A DNA stretch of 64,000 nt from Ananas comosus (taxonomy: Eukaryota > Streptophyta > Magnoliopsida > Poales > Bromeliaceae), in contig NC_033623.1 in assembly GCF_001540865.1 (NCBI RefSeq), forward strand, positions 4,788,031 to 4,852,030, written 5' to 3'. Under the pieces are notes generated by a model, which worked only from the letters and a program-made list of their open reading frames with translations, searched no databases and was not told the origin of the DNA. This document shows positions 55,968-64,000 of the stretch, in pieces. A program made the position numbers and the translations under genes. Each line of letters begins with the position of its first letter. The stretch's first letter is position 1.

Positions 55968-56745
55968 CGACCGCCATGTCATTAAACTGAGCACCAAAAT
56001 TCAAGCCGACCGCCATATCGCTAAACTGAGCAACTCAATTTGAAATCGACCGCCAAGTCGCTAAACTAAGCAAATCAAATTCTGATACGACCGTCAAGTC
56101 GTTAAACTGAGTATTTGACCATCAAGTCGTTAAACTGAATATCCGACCGCCATGTCATTAAACTGAGCACCAAAATTGAACCCGACCACCATGTCGCTAA
56201 ACTGAGAAATCCAATTTAAAATCGACCGCCATGTCGCTAAACTGAGCAACTCAATTTCAATCGATTGCCAAGTCGCTAAACGGAGCAAATGAAGTTCAGA
56301 TTTGACCGTCAAGTCGTTAAACTGAACAAATGACTGATAAGTCATTAAACTGAATATCCGACCGCTATGTCACTAAACTGAACATCAAAACTCAAATCGA
56401 CCGCCATGTCATTAAATTGAGCAACTCAATTTTAAATTGACCGCCATGTCACTAAACTGAGCATTAAAACTCAAATCGACCGCCATGTCATTAAACTGAG
56501 GAACTCAATTTGAAATCGACCGCCATGTCGCTAAACTGAGCAACTCAATTCAAAATCGACCGCCATGTCGCTAAACTGAGCAACTCAATTCAAAATCGAC
56601 CGTCATGTCTCTAAACTGAGCGTCTCAATCCGATCTCAATTGACCGCCATGTCGCTAAACTGAGCAACTCAATTCAAAATCGACCGTCATGTCGCTAAAC
56701 TGAGCATTTCAACTTGATCCCAATCGACCACCAAGTCTATAAACT
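55968..56745 (+). repeat. Array of 28- and 40-bp units, GACCGCCATGTCGCTAAACTG
   Basis: Twenty-one units, each starting GACCGCCATGTCG or a close variant followed by CTAAACTGAG. Most are 39-44 bp; four are 28 bp. The left half is ordered (about 40, 40, 41, 28, 28) and then (about 39, 40, 39, 41, 28, 28), suggesting a higher-order period near 180-215 bp. Three related 39-bp units occur at 19451-19567. Confidence 0.9.
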
Positions 56746-57186
56746 GCGTATTTAATTCTATGAAATTTATGTACAGTGGGGGTATGCCTCTGCTTAAGCC
56801 ATGTACACGGCAAATCATATTAATAAAATTTTATTTGCCTGCTTGGTCTCTTTTATCAGCATTTATATTTGGTCTCTTAATCGATGGTTCCTTAACACCG
56901 AAAGTGTAGGGTAATTAACAGCAGATTCTTGAGTCTGTTGGAAGCCATGAACCTATAATCCTGATTTCAAAATAAAACATAAACAAATTTTATCTCTACC
57001 ATGAATGACCACTCACCCTAGAAACAATCTACGGCGGGGCCGGTTCGTTCTCGGCAGACAAAATAGTACGCCCGATGGGACATGGCTTCATCCTCCATCT
57101 TTGAGACCTAATTAATAAATGCTGATAAAAGATCAAAATATATTTATATACGCGACTGACATTTGTTGCCCTATATGTGCAGAGCA

Positions 57187-58674
57187 ATGGCATCAAACAA
57201 CACCACGGTCAATGCAGTGCAAATCCGATTTCCCGCTTCTATGATGAAGATAGAGGCTGTAGGTGTCACCATCCAATTCGGCACCATCACTGAGGACATC
57301 CTAGCTACTGTCATACCCCAATCAGCCACTCAAATTGGTGGGGGCAGGACTTCGATAGACGAAGCTAATCCAGTTCCTAACAGCCGCGTGATTTCTCGCC
57401 TTCCATCACGTGGAAGGTGCCCGAACGTCATTATCCCGAATCCTTCTCGTAGGCCCGCTAAGGAGCGACTAGCTGTTCCCTCTGCCACAACAAGAATGGT
57501 GATGGAGGGTCGACTCAAATTTTCTGATGACCAGCTTGCAAGGACATCTATCTTCAAAAGATTGGCCCCAGTCAATTCTGAAACCATTGATCTGAAGGCT
57601 CCAAGAAAATCAGTTTTCGATAGACTGACGACCTCTACGGGTGAAATGGCCGAGATGGCACTTCATCTAAAATCAAAATCTTTTAAAAGAAATGCTCGAC
57701 GTTCCTTGAGGAGACAACAGACGAGGGAAAATAAAGAAACAAGAACACCATCGCCAGCCAAGGTGGTAATCGAACCAGCAAGCCTCATGCATAACAAGTT
57801 CGCCCCACTTAAGTTTGTTAAAAAGAATTCACCCACTGCTGTCCTCCGTCCTAAGAAGGAAATGGGCCACCTACGACCCTTCAATGAGGTGAACAACTCA
57901 CGACGTGTCAACAAGATCTCACCAAAACATAAAGAGACAACTATATCTCAACGCATCTATGAGGCCTTGAAAGAGGTTAAAAGGCGTCGTAATGAGGAAG
58001 ATACATCTGCAATTAGGGGGCGGAAGCAACCATTGCAGCCGAATAAGAAAATTACTGAGCAATGGAGAGTAAAGAACTCTATCGCGTCATCTGATAATCC
58101 GAAGAAGGAAAAAGGAAACTCCAAAAGGTTGACTATCCATACAGTAAGGATGGTCAATCACGTAGAAGAAGATAATGATGATGGCAATCCGACGCTAAGG
58201 GAGATAGCTACGAGAGTTGCCCACCTGCGCAAAGGGAAGAAGGCCCCTGAAACAAGACGAGGTGGTCCCTCTCAATGGATAGGAGAACATTCCAACACGG
58301 AATTACCTCAACACCCTAATACTGACTTACCTCTTGACCCGTTTAATGTAGAGGAGAATGAAGAGGAGCCCGCTTTTCTCCCCCGGGATCCTAAAGATCT
58401 CCTAATTGATTCAATGAGAAAGAAGTTGGAGGAAAAGGACAAGGGCATATCAAATCTGCATAGAAAATTAGACGAAGTCTTGGAGATGTTCAGCAACATG
58501 CAAACGCACATGGGAATGCAATTACGCAATCCTAAAGTTCAAGTTATACCACCGACTTTGAACTTGCCCACACCGTCAACCGAAGAAAACCGGACAAATC
58601 AGGTGGCTACAACACCTCGCATCCAGAAAAATACTCATAATATGACCAGAGATGAAATATCAGAACTCATTGCT
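57187..58674 (+). pseudogene. Gag polyprotein of the Tat-like element, part 1 (split by a solo LTR)
   Basis: I start at ATG 57187 (MASNNTTVNAVQIRF), because a 3' splice site CTGAC...TGTGCAG ends at 57182. The 496 codons are rich in Lys/Arg/Glu/Asn, with repeated FDRLT/FKRLAPVN-like segments and a C-terminal helix KKLEEKDKGISNLHRKLDEV, and no knuckle. The frame is open to 58674, where the minus-strand solo LTR begins after ELIA. The same frame resumes at 61711. Long N-terminal Gag extensions are usual in the Tat branch. Function: particle structure and RNA packaging. Confidence 0.7.
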
Positions 58675-61600
58675 TGTCACGCACCGGGACATAGCGGAAG
58701 CCCGTCCGGCACGTGCACAGACCCGCTATACGTCTAAAACATATAAGGCGTCTAAAACAAAACGATAAATGAGACAATAAAAGAAAATATCTAGAAGTAT
58801 CAGAGCAATAAATCACTAATAACCATAAAGTAGTACAACCAAAGATCCAAATACAAGAACTAAAAGAGTACACAGGTGGCCTCTATACATGGTAACACAA
58901 ATCTCTCACTCTCCCAAAATACAAAGAGAGGGAACCACCTAAGAGCAGAAAGTAAATCCTCGCTATCTAGCTAGCGATCCCCTTACCGCGGTCCCGTGCC
59001 TTCGCTGGTGCAGAGGGCTCTGAAAGGAAAACATAAAACAGAGGGCGTGAGAACTATTAAATAATAGTTCCCAGTGGGCAATTACTAACTTCAGTGAAAT
59101 GCACCACTAGGCCCAAAACTAAGCAAATAGGGTGAGTAAGGCAGGTAAGAATAATATGAACAAATAAATTACTGAAATGGAAGCTCAATATAGCATGATG
59201 TCACTACTTTCATCAATAATAATCTACCACATAATCTCTACTTAGTATGGATTTGTATAAGTAATAATCTATCACATGATCTCTACTTAGCATGAATTTG
59301 CATAAGTAAGAAAGCAACTACTACAAATATGTGCACAAGAGTATCCAACATGTAAATACATAAGTATGCAACTGACCCAATATCCACAATGTAAATAGTA
59401 ATGATGTCATTGTTTACTATTCTAGTCAATGTCCAAAAAGGTACAATATGTCACCAGTAACCCAATCCTGTGGAAACTATCCGTAGGTAGTCCGACCTGC
59501 GCCGTGCCAACAATGGCCCCGTGGTAGTCAACATCCCCACTCTAGGAATGACCCTCCCCCACGGCATCCCATTTTGGCGCCCAATCCCGCACGGGCGAGC
59601 ATATGTCACAATGGCTATCTCCGGAGTGCCGACTTGTAGGGAGCGACCCTCACAAGTATGTATGAATAAGCACAATGGCATGCAAGCGAATAAGTCCGTC
59701 CCAGGTCCCAGTGGTTCATCACTGTTTCATCGGATCTAAAATCCGGAATACAGCACATGTCCCAAAGGCCTACCTCTATGTCATCGTGTCTAAAACACGG
59801 AATACAGTAACTGTCTCAATGGCCTATCTCTATGTCGTCATGTCTAAAATATGGAATATAGTAGATTTTCAGTGGCCTATCATCATGTCTCTAAGTTGTA
59901 GTTCAACAATTTTCTAGTTCAAGTGCCCCTTTATGACACTTTTGCTTACTATGTCCCAATATGAATCATAAGTCTAAAAGCTTGTCATTCAAATCATTTT
60001 CCATACAAGAAACATAATCTTACATCATTCAATAGAACATTAAACTTATGCATACTAACAATACATATGCTTCTCTCTACAACCTAGAGTCAATTTTTCA
60101 TGATGCATAACATAGGGGTTTTAAGCGTTCTACAATTCACATAAATTTCATTTAATATGAATATGCATATAATTATAGAATACGAAAATATTTAACCACA
60201 TAGGAGACATTTCCTCCCATTTCAATGAAGCCAAACCCACCAAAAGCTCCGCGCGGGCATCCGAAACGTTAACGAAGCTTCGATAATCACTCCTAGCACC
60301 CGAAAATGGTGAGAATCTCTCTTGATCTCCAAAAGGAAGCAAGAATCCTTCAAAACCAACCNTCTGTTTTCGCTCCGATTTCACCCAAACACTTCCAAAA
60401 TACACCAAGGGACCTTCCCAAGCTACCAATTTAATTTGAAAATAATTCCTTTTCATTTTGACATCATATGGTTCATTTCGACCAAATCGACTACAAAATT
60501 CAGCATTCGAGTTATCATGGCAATTTGGAATTCTTTTGTCACTTCTTTTCCACTTGTATCTATTTCCACACTTCCAAAGTGTGCCAATGACTGATCTCAA
60601 GCTTCTAATTCAGTTTAGAAGTCTTTAATTTCCATTTTAGCATTATTGTGCCCACTTTGATCACAATTAGCTTTTAATCAAGTTTCAGCCTATTACAAAA
60701 ACCCACAAAAATCCATCAAAAAATGGAAAAGAACTCAAGAGGGAAAGTTTTCACCTTGCTCTCCACTGATCTAGAGCTCAAAACCCTGTCTAAGGGGGCT
60801 GGGGTAACATATATAGGTGTTGTAACAATTGCAAAAACATCCCTACCCGAAAACTGCTTGCACTGTACTGTGTACTAGTACACGGGCTCACGTACCGGTA
60901 CAACACCTGCGAAACAACCAAACCCGAGCCTCGGGTTTGCACGAAATTCATCTGTGTACCGGTACACCAGCCCCGTACCGGTACAGCCATCAGCGCATAC
61001 CGGTACAGCCATCAGCCCCGTACCGGTACAGTCATCAGCGCATACCGGTACAGCCATCAAGCTCAAAATCCTCTAGGGTTGAAGTTTGATCCTCAATCAA
61101 GCTCTAATCAAACTGTCCAAGCTTCTCCCATGGAGGAACCCAACAAGAGGCAAAGAAAAGCAAAGGGGAGGAGATCAAAACCCACAAAAATTCATCAAAA
61201 AATGGAAAAGAACTCAAGAGGGAAAGTTCTCACCTTGCTCTCCACTGATCTAGAGCTCAAAACCCTGTCTAAGGGGGCTGGGGTAATATATATAGGTGTT
61301 ATACCAATTGCAAAAACACCCCTGCCCGAAAACTGCTTGCACTGTACTGTGTACCAGTACACGGGCTCGCGTACCGGTACAACACCTGCGAAACAGCCAA
61401 ACCCGAGCCTCGGGTTTGCATGAAATTCGTCTGTGTACCGGTACACCAGCCCCGTACCGGTACAGCCATCAGCGGATACCGGTACAGCCATCAGCCCCGT
61501 ACCGGTACACAGCCCTGCTGAGGCTACCCGAGAGCTGATCAAAAATTCGACTTTTCGGATTTTCGTGCTAGGTTTTAAACCTCCAATCTCGGGGCTCGAA

Positions 61601-61705
61601 CCATGGGTCGAAACACTGTCAATGACCCTCCACGAAGTGTGGAAAAACTCAGAACACGAAACAAACACTCGAACCTTACAATTTGCAAAGGTCCAGTGCG
61701 TCACA
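58675..61705 (-). mobile_element. Solo LTR, TGTACCGGTACA subfamily, inside gag
   Basis: 3031 bp with minus-sense start TGTGACGCACTGG at 61705 and end GGTGCGTGACA at 58675. The TTGCT duplication is perfect (58670-58674 and 61706-61710), and the gag reading frame is restored when insert and one duplication are removed. The palindrome/U3 block is present twice (see 60701-61510). A single N lies at 60362. The terminal dinucleotides and subfamily landmarks match the LTRs at 36927 and 50499. Confidence 0.93.
60701..61510 (-). repeat. Tandem duplication of the U3 block, period 479 bp
   Basis: ACCCACAAAAAT(C/T)CATC recurs at 60701 and 61180. The segment includes promoter-like CTATATA, the palindrome array and the flanking CCCGAGCCTCGGG hairpin. 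Palindromes lie at 60880-61050 and 61357-61510, so this LTR has two arrays. Confidence 0.9.
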
Positions 61706-61710
61706 TTGCT

Positions 61711-63255
61711 CTTCAACTGAAAGAGTCAATAGCAGGATCAATACCTAAACAGAAAGGAAAAGGGCATCCGTATCCCACGGAATATGATGATATACTCTTT
61801 CCTTTAGGGTATGTTATTCCTAAATTCAAACAATTTAATGGGGTAGGCAATCCGGACCAACATTTGGCACATTTCAAAGCCACGTGTGGTAACACAGGGG
61901 GCAGCATTATTGTTGCGTCAGTTCCCTCAGAGCTTGACCGGGATAGCTTTTGACTGGTATTACTCTCTCGAGAATGACTCAATTAAAACTTGGAGTGAAA
62001 TGGAGAATGCTTTTCGAGCAAAATTCGCTACAATTAGCGATAAAATCTCAATAGCAGATCTGGCAGCGACTAAAAGAAAGAAGCATGAGTCAATGCTAAA
62101 CTACATAACTCGATGGCGAAATTTGAGTATAAAGTGTGATACAACCCTAGAGCAATCTCAAGCGGTAGAGTTGCTTAAAGGGAATATAGACAAGTGGATG
62201 GCCCCGTTCCTTTGTACCACCAGTTGTACTACGTTTCAAGATCTCATACTGAACGTCTCAAGACTGGAGAAAACTGATCCACAAATTTCGGCGAGTTTCT
62301 ATCCTTCTAAACCGTGGAGGGAAGATGGGAAGAAAACCGAAACCAAAACCGTCTGTTCAAGAACAGCCTATGCCAACAATGTAGAAAAAGGAAAAAGGCC
62401 CATTGCTTCAGTTGGGCCAGCATCCAAGCCAACGTTAGGCGGTGATAACTATAAAATGACCATAGAGGAGAAAAGAATAAAGCCTACTCCTTTAAAAGAG
62501 ACAAAGTAAGAAAAATATTCAATGATGCTATTAAAAGTGGTCTACAGCTACCGGAGCCAAAGAGGCCCGAAGATGTTGGCAAAACTGATGACACAAATTA
62601 CTATCTCTATCATAGAATAGTCAGTCACCCTATTGAAGATTGTTGGGTGTTTAAAGACTGGGTTGAAAAGCAATATAAAACTGGTGCTATTACCCTCTCA
62701 CGTTCAGTCCTTATGGATCCACAAGTGGAAGAAACTAATGCAATTAGTACTGGGACCGAAGAAACAGTAGGGTTCGATAACTCTTTTCCCTCTGAGTTTT
62801 GGAACACCTTTCTGACTAAGAAGACCCTAAAAATGCTCAAACAATTGAAAGAAACTCCAGGAATTACATGGCGAGGCCCGTTGAACCCAAAAGTGCAACC
62901 AGTGCCATTTGAGGATCAGCCTTCATCATCTTCCAAACCATACAATCCTCCTACTCTATCTAATCGGAAGATAATCAAGAAAAAGAAGATTAAAAAGCCT
63001 GTAGATCCGGAGCTGTATGAGTCTAAGAAGACGGAGCTTGAAGAGTATATTGACTCCTTAGAAGACTACATACAGAAAGAGAGGGACGCAGTTTTAATCA
63101 AAGATTTTGTAGTCGGAGCAATAGAAGGCACGACCGTCCCAATACGAAAGATTGATGAGGATGTGAAATTTAAAAAAAATGTCGAGCCCCCTCTTCCACC
63201 CAATAAAAAGGTCTATGTAAATTTGGAAAACAAATTTGAAGAGATAGAGAAGTAG
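61711..63255 (+). pseudogene. Gag polyprotein of the Tat-like element, part 2
   Basis: Contains the Gag homology region (WYYSLENDSIKTWSEMENAF and ITRWRNLSIKC, about 61950-62140) and, near 62600-62660, a zinc-finger-like YHRIVSHPIEDCWVFKDWVE, then a charged C-terminal segment with a coiled-coil-like KKTELEEYIDSLEDYIQKE. The frame of part 1 is kept except between about 61905 and 62485, where it is shifted by one and then shifted back. It ends in TAG at 63253-63255, after which the same frame continues. The element is therefore inactive for Gag even without the solo LTR. Confidence 0.7.
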
Positions 63256-63609
63256 ATCTATGAGGAGGCGGAGGATTTTTGGCGAGAAGTATGCGCAGAA
63301 GTATGCAGAACCACCTCAGCTTATAATGTGGACAGTGAAGATGAATTCACTTCCGCACTAGAAAACATTACCGATGATGATGCTGAAGAAGGCGATAGCG
63401 AGAAAGAATTTTGGCAAAAATTAGAAAGGAAGAAAAAAGAGGAGCAAGGTTCAATTGCATATGCACAAAGGGTTACGAACTATAGACTAGACTCGGTCAA
63501 CGAGGAGCTCTTTAATATAAGAGTCGAACAAAAAGAGATAGCGAAGATGGTGATCGGGCTTGAAGCAAGGATTGAGCAAGTGTTACGGTTGATGGCCCCA
63601 GCCCCTTGA
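63256..63609 (+). pseudogene. Gag polyprotein of the Tat-like element, C-terminal part
   Basis: Same frame after the TAG at 63253, open to TGA 63607-63609. Acidic (DDDAEEGDSEKEFW), then a helical segment (VEQKEIAKMVIGLEARIEQV). No known domain. Probably the tail of Gag or a linker before protease. Confidence 0.5.
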
Positions 63610-64000
63610 CGAGTTCGGCCACCACCTAGAAACAACCGTCTACAAGAGGTGATGGAGCGCATTAAAAGGATGATGACCCCCGATACCAGTCAGAAGCAAG
63701 CAACAGAGAATGTATCTTCTCAGAACTTAAGAATTATAGGAGATCAAGATCTATCAATTTGAAAGGAGAAACAACAATTGTCTCGAAAGAGTAAAAACAA
63801 TCAAATTTAAACCCCAGCTGGCACCAGTCGACTGATGATCAAAAGAAAGACTCGATTATGGAGAAAAAGAAAAAGCCTCTGAGTATCAAGATCGATGACG
63901 AGAAAGTGGCAGAAAGGTCATGGCACCAAGACGTGCAAGTTTACGAAGGAAAAGGAAAAGCTCCGCTCATTGAAGACCGAGGTATGAAGAAAGTTTGGAA
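63610..64000 (+). other. Continuation of the Tat-like element to the window edge
   Basis: Lys-rich coding-like sequence with stops in all frames. No protease or RT motif appears before the window ends, so pol must lie to the right if present. Confidence 0.45.

Larger units (their letters stand above)
53521..57186 (+). mobile_element. 5' region (LTR plus leader) of a Tat-like Gypsy element, minisatellite mosaic
   Basis: Leads directly into a gag frame. It has a TATA box (53921-53929), a CT repeat (53929-53975), a strong donor GC|GTAAGTG (GT 54147-54148), then minisatellite fields: 54180-54565; 55060-55390; 55393-55530; 55610-55955; 55968-56745. An AATAAAA signal lies at 56822-56828. GTACGCCCGATGGGAC (57068-57083) resembles the CACGCCCAGTGGGAC string common just before gag in Tat-lineage elements. 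I could not fix the LTR ends or the primer site. The N gap at 54887-54901 and A-run at 54902-54949 lie inside. Confidence 0.6.

Noticed and set aside
55968..56745. Centromeric satellite
   Set aside because: The array is short, lies between other minisatellites and leads directly into a gag frame, so it is part of a retroelement; nothing shows centromeric location.

Overview
This window is nuclear DNA of a flowering plant, most likely a monocot. The gag-pol protein of the best-preserved element reminds me of pineapple (Ananas comosus) entries, but I could not check this. About four fifths of the window is transposable-element sequence. Only two or three stretches look like host genes. There are three N gaps (19006-19105, 30032-30522, 54887-54901) and five isolated single Ns. 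Several of the single Ns sit where two different repeat copies seem to have been joined by the assembler.

Layout. 1-1025: unassigned DNA with a complete 547-bp TRIM (Cassandra-like, with 5S-rRNA-like promoter sequence). 1026-6990: a decayed Gypsy polyprotein split by a minus-strand solo LTR (1415-6630), which is itself split by a plus-strand solo LTR (2486-5144); both have perfect 5-bp target-site duplications (TSDs). 6991-19005: the best-preserved Ty3/Gypsy chromovirus (Tekay/Del type: gag, PR, RT, RNase H, integrase, chromodomain) with its 5' LTR and a truncated 3' LTR, followed by the 3' end of a second Gypsy element. 19106-19680: fragment of a minisatellite-rich element. 20017-22612: minus-strand coiled-coil gene or pseudogene of unknown family. 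23390-27860: a small host gene with three coding exons (DUF2462-like, 88 residues). 27995-28808: Tourist-like element. 28821-36200: two inverted copies of a repeat flanking the first two exons of a callose synthase (GSL10/CALS9-like), frameshifted, with nested LTRs inside the second copy. 36927-38614: small solo LTR and tandem duplications. 38620-49110: copia gag remnant holding a four-level nest of LTRs. 49334-53183: another LTR pair, one inside the other. 53521-64000: leader and gag of a Tat-like Gypsy element built on serial minisatellites, its gag ORF split by a solo LTR (58675-61705).

The solo LTRs and the intact element belong to one clan of 2-3 kb LTRs with a shared plan: TG...CA ends, a promoter-proximal array of perfect palindromes (core ACCGGT, TACCGGTA or GTCCGGAC depending on lineage), a TATA-like box, a CT-rich start region followed by a GA-rich tract, a 5' splice donor, tandem hairpin repeats, and a terminal hairpin before the conserved CGTGACA end. 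In the intact element a 3' splice acceptor ends 6 nt before the gag ATG, so splicing from the LTR leader would remove the primer-binding site and place gag near the 5' end of the mRNA. The unrelated Tat-like element has the same layout. I regard the switching palindrome arrays and the leader-intron layout as the most interesting signals in the window.
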